Position numbers and translations under genes: made by a program
Assembly: GCF_023195695.1 (NCBI RefSeq)
Contig: NZ_JALPQG010000008.1
Coordinates: 62,001 to 126,000 of the forward strand
Source: Aliiroseovarius sp. S1339
Lineage (GTDB): Bacteria > Pseudomonadota > Alphaproteobacteria > Rhodobacterales > Rhodobacteraceae
DNA length: 64,000 nt
Direction of reading: 5' to 3'
Notes under the pieces: generated by a model
Seen by the model: only the letters and a program-made list of their open reading frames with translations
Database searches by the model: none
Told to the model about the DNA's origin: nothing
In this document: positions 18,309-26,201 of the stretch, one piece after another
How positions within the stretch are numbered: the first letter of the stretch is position 1
Layout: each line of letters opens with the position of its first letter

Positions 18309-19286
18309 ATGGCAGATGTGACAGGTTTGAAAACGGTCCCGGAAACGGCCTTGCATTGGCACTGCGCTGGGCGACGCGTGGCGATTGCCACGGTGGTTGA
18401 AACTTGGGGCAGTGCGCCGTGCCCGGCGGGCAGTCAGGTGGTGATTGCCGATGACGGAGCGATCGAGGGGTCAGTTTCTGGCGGGTGCGTCGAAGGGGCC
18501 GTCGTGGCCGAAGCGCAGGCGGCGCTGGAAGTTGGCGTGCCGCGTTTGCTGACCTACGGCGTGACGGACGACGATGCTTTCGCCGCCGGGTTGGCCTGTG
18601 GTGGCACCATCCGCATTCTGGTCGAGCCCGTGACAGATGGCGATGGGTCGGGCCTGCCGGTTGCGATCCTGTCGGACCTTGTTGAAAAACGCGCCGCGCG
18701 GGTGGCGGTGATGTATGAGGTCAACCTTAGCACCTGGGTGCGCCGCCTGTTGGCAATGACGCTGCCCCTTCCAAACGCCGAAACTGGTGTTAAAGGCGAT
18801 CTATTTGTCGCCATTCACACCCCGCCGCCCCGTCTGATCCTTGTCGGGGCGGTGCATATCGCGCAGGTGCTGGCCCCGATGGCTGCGGCAGCCGGCTTTG
18901 ACCCTGTGGTGATAGATCCGCGCAGCAGCTTTGCGACCCCCGAGCGTTTCCCAACGCTTCCCGTGATCTGCGATGATACCGAGGCAGCACTTGTACTGGT
19001 CGGCGTGGACCCCCAGACCGCCATCGTGACATTGGGGCATGATCCCAAGATTGACGACCCGGCGATCCTTAAGGGGCTGGCGAAAGGGGCCTTCTATATC
19101 GGATGCCTTGGCTCGCGCCGCACCCATCGTGCGCGGCTGGATCGGTTGCGGGCAGCAGGCGTGCTGCCAGCTGATGTGTCGCGCGTTCATGGTCCTGTGG
19201 GTCTGGACATTGGCGCAAAGGGCCCCGCCGAAATTGCCGTGTCGATCATGGCCGAACTGATCGCTGCCCGCCGGGGAAAGGTCTAG
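18309..19286 (+). CDS. XdhC/CoxI family protein (molybdenum cofactor insertion chaperone type)
   Basis: About 325 residues. The N-terminal XdhC domain has TVVETWGSAPCPAGSQVVI and GSVSGGCVEGAVV; the C-terminal Rossmann part starts RLILVGAVHIAQVLAPMA and later has GCLGSRRTHRARLDRL. XdhC-type proteins bind, sulfurate and deliver molybdenum cofactor to xanthine dehydrogenase and related enzymes. No molybdenum hydroxylase is nearby, so its client is unknown. ATG codons at 18291 and 18309 are both possible; neither has a strong ribosome site, and I chose MADVTGL. Confidence 0.85.
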   Translation: MADVTGLKTVPETALHWHCAGRRVAIATVVETWGSAPCPAGSQVVIADDGAIEGSVSGGCVEGAVVAEAQAALEVGVPRLLTYGVTDDDAFAAGLACGGTIRILVEPVTDGDGSGLPVAILSDLVEKRAARVAVMYEVNLSTWVRRLLAMTLPLPNAETGVKGDLFVAIHTPPPRLILVGAVHIAQVLAPMAAAAGFDPVVIDPRSSFATPERFPTLPVICDDTEAALVLVGVDPQTAIVTLGHDPKIDDPAILKGLAKGAFYIGCLGSRRTHRARLDRLRAAGVLPADVSRVHGPVGLDIGAKGPAEIAVSIMAELIAARRGKV

Positions 19287-19303
19287 GTCTGGTGCGCAGC
19301 GCC

Positions 19304-19924
19304 CTAAGCTGTGTCACGCGGCGGTTTCAGCTGCAAGACCAACAGACGTGCCGCCAGAATGACCGCGAAGCTGATGCCCGCGGCCAGCGTGTCACCTAAA
19401 TAGGTGAGCAGCGCCAGATATACCGCCCCGCCTAGAAGCGATAGCGTGGCGTAAAGGTCCTCTTTCAGCAGGCTGGGCGTCATGTTGCACAGAAGGTCGC
19501 GGATCATCCCGCCTGCTGTGCCTGTCACGCAGCCGATAACGATTGCCAGAACAGGTGAAATGCCAGCGTCTAAGGCCACCTGAACCCCTGTCAAAGTGAA
19601 CAGCGCCAACCCGATTGCATCTAATTGCATGAGCATTTTCAGCCTGCGCCCACCGCCGGACGACATGCGTGTGGCGAAGGCAAAACTGATCAGTGCCACC
19701 GGAACCGCAGTTGCAAGATAACGGGTGTCGGTGATCCAGAACACCGGCGTCAGCCCCAGAAACAGATCGCGCAGCGTGCCACCGCCCATGGATGTGGCGA
19801 TGGCCAGGACAGTGGCCCCGAACAAGTCCATATGAACCCGGTGGGCTTGGATCGCGGCGGATGCGGCCATGACCGCGGTTGCCAGAAGCGACAGCGGAAC
19901 GAACAGGAAGGACAGTGTTTCCAT
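19304..19924 (-). CDS. Trimeric intracellular cation (TRIC) channel family protein, UPF0126
   Basis: A 206-residue, seven-helix membrane protein with two copies of the family repeat: GATVLAIATSMGGGTLRDL near 40 and IVIGCVTGTAGGMIRDLL near 130. Prokaryotic TRIC homologues form cation channels in vitro; the family was also called glycine transporter-like. It is convergent with xdhC (17 bases apart). Confidence 0.88.
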   Translation of the reverse strand: METLSFLFVPLSLLATAVMAASAAIQAHRVHMDLFGATVLAIATSMGGGTLRDLFLGLTPVFWITDTRYLATAVPVALISFAFATRMSSGGGRRLKMLMQLDAIGLALFTLTGVQVALDAGISPVLAIVIGCVTGTAGGMIRDLLCNMTPSLLKEDLYATLSLLGGAVYLALLTYLGDTLAAGISFAVILAARLLVLQLKPPRDTA

Positions 19925-20019
19925 AAGGGTAGCCTTAGGCGGTAAAATGGGACTGGGAAAACGGTGGGATGTGCGGCGGTCTTAACCCGACTAAGCTGTG
20001 CGCAGGAAGATCAAAATGA

Positions 20020-20919
20020 TCACTTGCGGGGTGCGCGCGACAGAAAATCCGCCAGCGTGTCAAAGATCAGACGAATGCGGGGGCTGGTGTGCAGATCGCG
20101 GTGGGTGACCAGCCAGACGGGAAAGACGATGGGGTCCATGTCGGGCAGCACCCGTTCAACGCCGGGGGTTGCGTCGCCGACCTCGGCTGACATGAAGGAA
20201 ATGCCCAAACCGCGCTGCGCATATTCCCATGCAACAACGCCGCTGTTTGAACCGATATGGAAATTGTCGCCGGTGATTGTGATCCCAAGGGGTGCGAGGT
20301 AGGCGATCATCGTCTCTGCAAACCCAAAGCTGATGAAATCATGATGCGATAAATCCGCTTTGGTGGATGGGCGGCCTCGACGCTGAATGTAGGGCTTTGC
20401 TGCATAAAGATGTGCCTCAGCCTCCTGCACAAGACGGCCGTATAGTTCTGGCTGTTCCGGGCGCACGTGGCGGATCGCGATGTCTGCCTCGCGCCGTTGG
20501 ATGTCGCGGATGTCGTTGGCGGCGACAATCTCGATTTCCAGCTTCGGGGCGATTTCGCGCAGATGGCGCAGGACAGGCGGCAGAATATGCGCGGCAAACA
20601 CGTCCGAGGCCGTGATACGCACCTTGCCGTCAATGGTCTGCGTCTGCGCCGCCGCCACGAGCGAGATTTGGACCGCCGCATCCGCCATCTTGCGCACATG
20701 CTCCAGCAGGTTGCGCCCCGCAGGCGTTAGAACCAGCCCACGCCCCACCCGTTCAAACAGCGCAATGCCCAGCTTGTCCTCAAGCCCCGAAACCTGACGC
20801 CCCAAGGTCGGCTGCGTCTGTCCCAGCGCACGGGCGGCGGCGGACAGCGATCCTTCCTCGGCGGTGGCCATGAAGGCCCGCGCTTGGTTCCAGTCAAAAG
20901 AGATTGCCGCCCAATTCAT
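20020..20919 (-). CDS. LysR family transcriptional regulator
   Basis: A 299-residue LysR protein. The winged-helix DNA-binding domain is at about 5-65 (FMATAEEGSLSAAARALGQTQPTLGRQVSGLEDKLG). The effector-binding domain follows. It starts at MNWAAISFDWNQ, ATG at 20919. It is divergent from a methyltransferase gene, and the 85 bases between them hold a perfect inverted repeat likely to be its operator, so it may control that gene and itself. Confidence 0.92.
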   Translation of the reverse strand: MNWAAISFDWNQARAFMATAEEGSLSAAARALGQTQPTLGRQVSGLEDKLGIALFERVGRGLVLTPAGRNLLEHVRKMADAAVQISLVAAAQTQTIDGKVRITASDVFAAHILPPVLRHLREIAPKLEIEIVAANDIRDIQRREADIAIRHVRPEQPELYGRLVQEAEAHLYAAKPYIQRRGRPSTKADLSHHDFISFGFAETMIAYLAPLGITITGDNFHIGSNSGVVAWEYAQRGLGISFMSAEVGDATPGVERVLPDMDPIVFPVWLVTHRDLHTSPRIRLIFDTLADFLSRAPRK

Positions 20920-20942
20920 GCATTTACGTATAGCAAAGCAAC

Positions 20943-20958
20943 GAAATTGGGCAATTTC
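20943..20958. promoter_or_regulatory. Inverted-repeat operator between lysR and methyltransferase genes
   Basis: GAAATTG-GG-CAATTTC is a perfect seven-base inverted repeat with a two-base spacer, centred 32 bases from the LysR start and 55 bases from the methyltransferase start. It is the expected position for the binding site of the divergent LysR regulator. Confidence 0.55.
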
Positions 20959-21004
20959 TATCGGTGCTGTGCATAGATATAAATTGGCGCAAAGGAGATT
21001 ACAG

Positions 21005-21637
21005 ATGATCAACTCGGCCAAATTCTGGGACAAAATTGCCCCTAAATATGCGAAAGCCGCCATCAAGGACGTGGAAAGCTATCAATACACGCTGGACCGC
21101 ACACGCTCGTATCTTGGTGCACAGGACAAAGTGCTGGAAATCGGCGCGGGCACCGGGTCGACCGCGCTGGAACTGGCCAGCTCGGCTGGTCATGTGACGA
21201 TCACAGATGTGTCGCCCGAGATGATCAGGATTGGGCAGGAAAGGGCGCAAGAGCAGGGGATCACCAATGTCGATTTCCACGTCACGGACGCGGGTGTGTC
21301 AAACCTGACGGGTCCCTACGATGCGGTGCTGGCCCATAACGTGCTGCATCTGATCGAAGATCTGCCGGCTGCGTTGGACCGTGTGCACGACCTGTTGGCG
21401 CCCGGCGGGGTGTTCATCTCGAAAACCTTTTGCAAACCGACGCGGCGCGGACCTTGGTTTTACTATGCGATGAAACTGCTGCTGCCAGTGATGCAATTGG
21501 TCGGCAAAGCGCCGTTCGTGTCGATGATGACCATCCAAGAGTTGGAGGCTATGATCACCGCACATGGGTTCAAGATCATTGAAAGCGGGAACTTTCCGGC
21601 CAAAGAATTGCGCCGCTATATCGTTGCGCGCCGCTGA
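21005..21637 (+). CDS. SAM-dependent class I methyltransferase
   Basis: A 210-residue protein with methyltransferase motif I VLEIGAGTGSTALELA (about 40-55), motif II TDVSPEMI, and the later block YDAVLAHNVLHLIEDLPAALDRVHDLLAPGG. The sequence resembles UbiE/phospholipid methyltransferases. Substrate is unknown. The ATG at 21005 is preceded by AAAGGAGATTACAG. It is divergent from a LysR gene and convergent with infC, sharing a bidirectional terminator at 21674-21701. Confidence 0.85.
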   Translation: MINSAKFWDKIAPKYAKAAIKDVESYQYTLDRTRSYLGAQDKVLEIGAGTGSTALELASSAGHVTITDVSPEMIRIGQERAQEQGITNVDFHVTDAGVSNLTGPYDAVLAHNVLHLIEDLPAALDRVHDLLAPGGVFISKTFCKPTRRGPWFYYAMKLLLPVMQLVGKAPFVSMMTIQELEAMITAHGFKIIESGNFPAKELRRYIVARR

Positions 21638-21673
21638 TCGGGCTTAGGACCCGCGCCAACCGCCCAAAAAAGC

Positions 21674-21701
21674 AAAACGCCCCGCAATCGCGAGGCGTTT
21701 T
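21674..21701. terminator. Bidirectional terminator between methyltransferase and infC
   Basis: AAAACGCC and GGCGTTTT arms flank a short CGC/GCG inner stem. T-runs follow on both strands, as expected for convergent genes 36 and 30 bases away. Confidence 0.75.
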
Positions 21702-21730
21702 CTTGTGTCAGCCACGTGCTTGGAGGTGGC

Positions 21731-22276
21731 TTACTTGGTCATCGGGCCGATCATCATTACCATCTGACGACCTTCCATCTTCGGCATGTTTTCGACCTTG
21801 CCAACCTCTTTGGTGTCTTCGGCAACGCGTTCAAGCAGTTGGCGGCCAAGGTTCTGGTGCGCCATTTCACGTCCACGGAAGCGCAGGGTCACTTTGACCT
21901 TGTCGCCGCCTTCCAGAAATTTGAACACGTTGCGCATTTTGACGTCATAGTCATGCGTGTCGGTGTTCGGGCGGAACTTGACCTCTTTAACCTCGATGGT
22001 TTTCTGCTTCTTGCGCGCTTCGCTTTCCCGCTTCTGCTGTTCATATTTGAACTTGCCGAAATCCATGATCTTACACACGGGCGGGGTGGCATTGGGCGAG
22101 ATTTCAACCAGGTCCAGACCTGCTTCCTGTGCCATCACCATTGCCTGAGCCGGGGTGACGACGCCGGCGTTTTCGCCTTCGGCGCCAATAAGGCGGATTT
22201 CAGTGGCCTTGATGCGTTCGTTAACGCGGGGGCCGGTGTCGCGCGTCGGCGGCGCGTTGTGAGGTCTGCGGGCTAT
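21731..22276 (-). CDS. infC: Translation initiation factor IF-3 with a rare ATA start
   Basis: A 181-residue IF-3. Starting from the ATA at 22276 it reads [20 protein letters not shown], the normal N-terminus of alphaproteobacterial IF-3, then [16 protein letters not shown] and [17 protein letters not shown] of the C-domain that binds the 30S platform. IF-3 rejects non-AUG initiation, so infC genes often begin with AUU-type codons for feedback; here the codon is ATA. AAGGA lies eight bases upstream. A small frame ATG-GCA-CAA-TAG overlaps the start and cannot be the real start because its spacing from AAGGA is one base. Confidence 0.9.
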   Translation of the reverse strand: MARRPHNAPPTRDTGPRVNERIKATEIRLIGAEGENAGVVTPAQAMVMAQEAGLDLVEISPNATPPVCKIMDFGKFKYEQQKRESEARKKQKTIEVKEVKFRPNTDTHDYDVKMRNVFKFLEGGDKVKVTLRFRGREMAHQNLGRQLLERVAEDTKEVGKVENMPKMEGRQMVMMIGPMTK

Positions 22277-22577
22277 TGTGCCATTCCTTCTGACGTTACA
22301 GTAAACTTCGATTGCGGAAGGTAAGCCCCAACCGGGCGTGTTTCAACCCGATAAAGCGTTTTGCCAGTGGATTGTTTACAGTGAGCCGTGAATTGACCAC
22401 TGATGGAGTTGGATTTTACCTGCGGCGCTGCTTTTACTACGTTTTTCCGGATGGATTGGCGTATTGACGCGCATCGGGTGGAACTGCCCTTGCGCTCGAC
22501 CGGCTTAGCCCTCACATCCCTAGTGGATGCTGCGCAGATCTGTGCAGCGCATGTATAGAAAAGTTGAGGATGTCGAT
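22277..22577. promoter_or_regulatory. 301-base divergent promoter region of infC and the Ala-rich repeat gene
   Basis: No ORF with a ribosome site was found here. The main signal is a near-perfect palindrome GCTGCGCAGATCTGTGCAGC at 22529-22548 (one G-T pair off), ending 29 bases before the Ala-rich gene start, which looks like an operator. The infC-proximal half shows no clear terminator or hairpin. Confidence 0.4.
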
Positions 22578-23180
22578 ATGAAAAATAGCATTATCGCTCT
22601 TGTGATCGTGGGTGCGGCCGCCATTGGTGGTTACATCTGGTACAGTAACAGTCAGGCCGACATGGTGTCTGAAGATGCAGTGCCAGAAGCTGCTGCGGAC
22701 GTAAATGCGGCGGAAACAGCCGCTGGGGAAGCCGCTGCGGCCGCTGAAGCCGAAGCTAAGGCCGCAGCCGATGCTGCCGCCGAAGAAGCCGCAGCCGCTG
22801 CGGAAGCTGCCGGCGAGACGCTGAACCAAGCCGGTGAAGCCGTGACTGACGCGGTCGAAGGCGCCGTAGAATCCGCGACCGACGCCGTCGAAGGTGCCGT
22901 CGAATCTGCCACCGACGCTGTAGAGGGTGCAGTCGAATCCGCGACCGACGCGGTCGAAGGTGCCACCGAAGCGCCCGCTGCAGAGGCATCCGACGAAGCT
23001 GCAATGGACGCTCTGACCACAGACGGCTTTGACGCCGCCAAGGTCAACGAAATGATTGACGGGTCGTCGCTGGGCGATGCTGAGAAGGCGGGCCTGAAAG
23101 CCGCAGTCGATGCAGCCGCACAAAACCCGGCATTGCTGGAAGCCGCGATCAACCAGGTGAAATCCGCTTTGGGCATGTAA
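22578..23180 (+). CDS. Membrane-anchored Ala-rich protein with 11-residue repeats
   Basis: A 200-residue protein. Residues 4-22 are a hydrophobic anchor or uncleaved signal (IIALVIVGAAAIGGYIWY). Residues 35-90 are almost only Ala, Glu, Asp and Gln. Then three exact DAVEGAVESAT units (91-123) and a shorter fourth follow. A less repetitive C-terminal helix bundle (about 145-200) ends it. Eleven-residue amphipathic repeats occur in LEA and apolipoprotein-like proteins that coat membranes or protect proteins. GAGGA lies seven bases before the ATG. A terminator follows at 23204. Specific function is unknown. Confidence 0.75.
   Translation: MKNSIIALVIVGAAAIGGYIWYSNSQADMVSEDAVPEAAADVNAAETAAGEAAAAAEAEAKAAADAAAEEAAAAAEAAGETLNQAGEAVTDAVEGAVESATDAVEGAVESATDAVEGAVESATDAVEGATEAPAAEASDEAAMDALTTDGFDAAKVNEMIDGSSLGDAEKAGLKAAVDAAAQNPALLEAAINQVKSALGM
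22848..22970 (+). repeat. 33-base tandem repeat coding for 11-residue units
   Basis: Three full copies (22848-22946) and a partial fourth. Copies differ at several third-codon positions while the encoded 11 residues are identical, so the peptide rather than the DNA repeat has been kept. Confidence 0.8.
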
Positions 23181-23203
23181 GCCGCCTTAGCAGCCGAAAT
23201 CAC

Positions 23204-23236
23204 AACGCCGCGCGGGAAACTGCGCGGCGTTTTCTG
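23204..23236 (+). terminator. Terminator of the Ala-rich repeat gene
   Basis: AACGCCGCGC and GCGCGGCGTT form a perfect ten-pair stem around an eight-base loop, followed by TTCTGTTTC, 24 bases after the stop codon. Confidence 0.8.
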
Positions 23237-23238
23237 TT

Positions 23239-23931
23239 TCACTCCGCGATGTCAAAACGCTCGTGATCAAGATAGACAGCGCCGCCGGTGAGCTTATGTA
23301 TAAAGGCGCACGCATCAGGCCTTTGGGATAAATGCGCCCATGTTTTCTGTGCGAACCGATCTGGCGACAAGAACAGCAAAATTTCTGACAGTTCATCGCG
23401 CGAGACTTGATGATCAAGGTCAGATTTGGCTCTAAAAACCTCTTGTGCATCTACTGACAATGACATGATTTGCATTGCATAGGCGACATACTCATCTGTG
23501 ACGATGCAGGTGTTAAAAGGACAGGGCACCTTGTCAAAGGAAGCGTGTGTAAGCTCGTGCACAATGACGCTTTGATAAAATGCGTCATCGGTCAGGAAAC
23601 CGAAAGCACCGTCCTTGTTGCGATGCCGCCTCATGATTTCGGGAGACAACACTTCAATCCGGTTTTTGCCGCAATGATACTGGGCGTTGCATCCGTCCGG
23701 CAGCACCGAAACAACATCTATCTGGATTGTTTCTGCCAATGCGGGAAGATGACACTGGCTGAAAAGGCGCGCGGCGCGGTGGGCTGTATCACACACAGTT
23801 TCGACGATTTTCTTGTCGTTCGCGGACACGGCGACATTGACGTTCTTGCAAAGCGTAGTTTCAGCAGCGGCAGGCTGAGCAAACAGAAACGCAAGGATAA
23901 ATCTGAGAATGAGTATGCGGCAATTCCGCAT
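23239..23931 (-). CDS. Secreted HExxH protein, putative metallopeptidase of unknown family
   Basis: A 230-residue protein with a signal peptide (about 1-23, ending AAA-ETT) and many Cys residues in the mature part, suiting a disulfide-rich periplasmic protein. HELTH at 125-129 is a zinc-binding HExxH, and TDEYVAYAMQ places Glu147 18 residues later, as in gluzincin-type enzymes. It is single, convergent with the Ala-rich gene, and less GC-rich than its neighbours. No exact family is recognised; the peptidase call is a motif-based inference. Confidence 0.65.
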   Translation of the reverse strand: MRNCRILILRFILAFLFAQPAAAETTLCKNVNVAVSANDKKIVETVCDTAHRAARLFSQCHLPALAETIQIDVVSVLPDGCNAQYHCGKNRIEVLSPEIMRRHRNKDGAFGFLTDDAFYQSVIVHELTHASFDKVPCPFNTCIVTDEYVAYAMQIMSLSVDAQEVFRAKSDLDHQVSRDELSEILLFLSPDRFAQKTWAHLSQRPDACAFIHKLTGGAVYLDHERFDIAE

Positions 23932-24059
23932 GATGCACCTGCGCTTGTTCAAATACCAGTTGGAACCTGCCTTTGAAGATTGCACAGGTTCCGATCCTGA
24001 GCAAATCCGCCACATGGACGCGCGTCGTCTTGGCTGAGTTTCCGTTGGAGGTTCTGCGC

Positions 24060-24088
24060 AAAAAAAGGGGAAGCCATTGCTTCCCCTT
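24060..24088 (-). terminator. Terminator of fpr
   Basis: On the minus strand AAGGGGAAGC / GCTTCCCCTT form a perfect ten-pair stem with a four-base loop, followed by a T-run. It starts 42 bases after the fpr stop. Confidence 0.82.
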
Positions 24089-24130
24089 CCATGATTGGCG
24101 GCGGCGGTTGCCGCAATCGACGCTTGCATT

Positions 24131-24991
24131 TTATTCGAGGAACGCCTTCTCAACCACATATTGTGCGGGTTTCGAATTGGCACCTTCCTCAAGCCCTGCT
24201 TCTTCCAGCAGTTCCTTGAGTTCAAGGTTGAAGGGCAGGTTGCCGCAGATCATCGCGCGGTCGTTTTCGGGGCAGAGCGGGTCGATGCTCAGATCCTCGA
24301 ACACCTCGCCCGAGCGGATCAGGTCGGTGATCCGGCCCATCTTCGGGCTCTCTTCGCGGGTGGTGGTCGGGTAGTATTTGATCTTCTTCCAGAAGCCTTC
24401 GCCGATCACCTCGTTCAGAAGTTCATCTTCCTTCAGCGCCTCGATCAGGTTGCGGCCATAGGTCAGTTCGCCCACTTCGCGGCAGGTGTGAGTGATGATG
24501 ATCTCGTCATAATCCTCATAGGTCTGCGGTTCACGCAGCAGCGACGCAAAGGGGGCAAAGCCTGTGCCGGTGGCAAAGAACCAGATGCGCTTGCCGGGGA
24601 TCAGCGCGTCATGCACCAAGGTGCCGACAGGCTTGGGCCGCAGAATGATCTGGTCGCCTTCCTTGATGTGCTGCAGTTTCGACGTCAGCGGGCCGTCTGG
24701 CACCTTGATCGAGTAGAACTCCAACTCCTCATCCCATGACGGGCTGGCAATGGAATAGGCCCGCAAAAGCGGTTTTTGCTTGCCGGTCTTGGGGTCCGGG
24801 TCGCCCATCAGGCCGATCATCACGAATTCGCCTGACCGGAAGCGCAGGGTTTGCGGCCGGGTGCAGCGGAACCGGAACAGGCGGTCGGTGTAATGCTCCA
24901 CCTCGGTCACGGTTTGCGCGTCGGGCAGGGTTGGCACGGGTTTCACTTTGGCTTCAGCATCCATCACGGGCGTCACTTTGTTCATATGCAT
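24131..24991 (-). CDS. fpr: Ferredoxin-NADP(+) reductase Fpr
   Basis: A 286-residue FAD protein of the FNR superfamily. The FAD-binding LLRAYSIASPSWDEELEFYS lies at about 85, the NADP-binding WFFATGTGFAPFASLL at about 146, and the C-terminus is AQYVVEKAFLE. It transfers electrons between NADPH and ferredoxin or flavodoxin, here likely supplying the sulfite reductase nearby or the oxidative stress response. ATG codons at 24991 and 24985 are both possible; a GC-rich hairpin (24994-25012) sits between the AAAAGG ribosome site and the start. Confidence 0.93.
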   Translation of the reverse strand: MHMNKVTPVMDAEAKVKPVPTLPDAQTVTEVEHYTDRLFRFRCTRPQTLRFRSGEFVMIGLMGDPDPKTGKQKPLLRAYSIASPSWDEELEFYSIKVPDGPLTSKLQHIKEGDQIILRPKPVGTLVHDALIPGKRIWFFATGTGFAPFASLLREPQTYEDYDEIIITHTCREVGELTYGRNLIEALKEDELLNEVIGEGFWKKIKYYPTTTREESPKMGRITDLIRSGEVFEDLSIDPLCPENDRAMICGNLPFNLELKELLEEAGLEEGANSKPAQYVVEKAFLE

Positions 24992-24993
24992 CA

Positions 24994-25012
24994 GCGGGGC
25001 ACAACGCCCCGC
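24994..25012 (-). promoter_or_regulatory. Hairpin between ribosome site and start of fpr
   Basis: GCGGGGC-GTTGT-GCCCCGC on the minus strand is a perfect seven-pair stem. AAAAGG precedes it and the first ATG follows two bases after it. Folding would bring the ribosome site to within about two to eight bases of the two possible ATGs, so it probably shapes fpr translation. It lacks a T-run toward fpr. Confidence 0.55.
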
Positions 25013-25053
25013 CCTTTTCTGTTGGTGTGTATAAGAGGGATCGGCGGAAGGGT

Positions 25054-25464
25054 CTAGCCGGTCAACCGCGACCGATAGTCATAGGCCTGCCAGTCCGCAC
25101 GTGACAGCCAATCGGCTTCGGGCTGGCGCAAGGACAGGTCTTCGCTGATCTGGACCTCGTCGAACCCGGACCGCCGCGCCATGGCGTATTGGTCCGAGAT
25201 CACGTGCCCATGCGCACGCAGGCGACCCATGTATCCCAACAGGCGCAACTGGCGACCCAACGTGAAGCCACGCCCATCGGCGAAAGACGGAAAGTCGATG
25301 CGGATCATGTCAACGCCAGCCACCAACTGCGCCAGCATCGCGGGGTTGGTGTCAGACGCCAGATGCAGCCCGCGCGTGTCGTTGGCGGCGCGCTCGTCGG
25401 GCGTGGCAAAGCCGTGATCCCAATCATCATGGCTAAAGCCTTGGTCTGTTACGATCACAGTCAT
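25054..25464 (-). CDS. DUF934 protein of the sulfite-reduction operon
   Basis: A 136-residue soluble protein with IRIDFPSFADGRGFTLGRQLRLLGY and SRSGFDEVQI, hallmarks of DUF934. This family is found next to cysI/cysH in alpha- and betaproteobacteria and is thought to assist sulfite reductase, possibly as a partner that replaces a flavoprotein subunit. A TAGGAG ribosome site precedes the ATG at 25464. It overlaps the cysH stop by four bases, so translation is coupled. Confidence 0.88.
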   Translation of the reverse strand: MTVIVTDQGFSHDDWDHGFATPDERAANDTRGLHLASDTNPAMLAQLVAGVDMIRIDFPSFADGRGFTLGRQLRLLGYMGRLRAHGHVISDQYAMARRSGFDEVQISEDLSLRQPEADWLSRADWQAYDYRSRLTG

Positions 25465-26201
25465 GCGCTTGCTCCTATCCGTTGCACCTTGCCATCCACG
25501 AAATGAATGCCGCATTCGGTCTTTTCCGCCCCGCGCCAGCGCCCGGCGCGCGGGTCTTCGCCGGGCTTTACCGGCGAGGTGCATGGCGCACAGCCGATCG
25601 ACGGGAAGCCACGCCCGACCAGCGGGTGACGGGGCAGGCGGTTGTTGATCATATAGTCGCGCACGTCCTCGGACGCCCAATGTGCCAGCGGGTTGACTTT
25701 CAAGCGGTTGTCTTCGGCCTCGAAGAACTGAAGATCGACGCGTTTGCCGCCCTGAAACCGTTTGCGTCCGGTGATCCAACCGTCAAAGCCCTGAAGGGCG
25801 TTTTCCAGTGGCTCGACCTTGCGCAGGTCACAGCAGGCATCAGTGTCGGCCAGATGCAGGATGTTGTCCGGGTCGCGTTTGAACAGCTCGTTTGCGTCCG
25901 GGTGGATGACCCGCACATCGGTCAGGCCCAGCTTTTCCGAGACCTCGACCTGATACTCCAGCGTTTCCTGAAACAGCATCTGCGTGTCCAGAAAGATAAC
26001 AGGAACTGTCCGATCAATGCGCGACACCATGTGCAACAGCACGACGCTTTCCGCGCCGAAGCTCGACACCATCGCCAGCGCGCCAATGGTACTGTCGGTC
26101 AGGGCGCGTTCAATCACCGAGGTGGCCGAATGGTGCTTGTAGCGCGCATTCAGCGTCTCGACTCGTTCAGCGGGGGCGGGAAGGGGGGCTTCAAGCGGCA
26201 T
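25461..26201 (-). CDS. cysH: Adenylyl-sulfate (APS) reductase CysH
   Basis: A 246-residue thiol-dependent reductase turning activated sulfate into sulfite. SSFGAESVVLLHM (about 46-58) is the nucleotide-binding region. The [4Fe-4S] ligands of the APS-type enzyme are present: Cys123/Cys124 in DACCDLRKVEPL and Cys204/Cys207 in GCAPC. The catalytic ECGIH Cys230 is near the C-terminus. The cluster cysteines indicate APS rather than PAPS as substrate. It overlaps cysI by 11 bases and DUF934 by 4. Confidence 0.95.
   Translation of the reverse strand: MPLEAPLPAPAERVETLNARYKHHSATSVIERALTDSTIGALAMVSSFGAESVVLLHMVSRIDRTVPVIFLDTQMLFQETLEYQVEVSEKLGLTDVRVIHPDANELFKRDPDNILHLADTDACCDLRKVEPLENALQGFDGWITGRKRFQGGKRVDLQFFEAEDNRLKVNPLAHWASEDVRDYMINNRLPRHPLVGRGFPSIGCAPCTSPVKPGEDPRAGRWRGAEKTECGIHFVDGKVQRIGASA

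Noticed and set aside
23239-23950. Genomic island around the HExxH gene
   Set aside because: Only one gene is AT-richer and there is no integrase, tRNA or direct repeat; evidence is too thin for an island.
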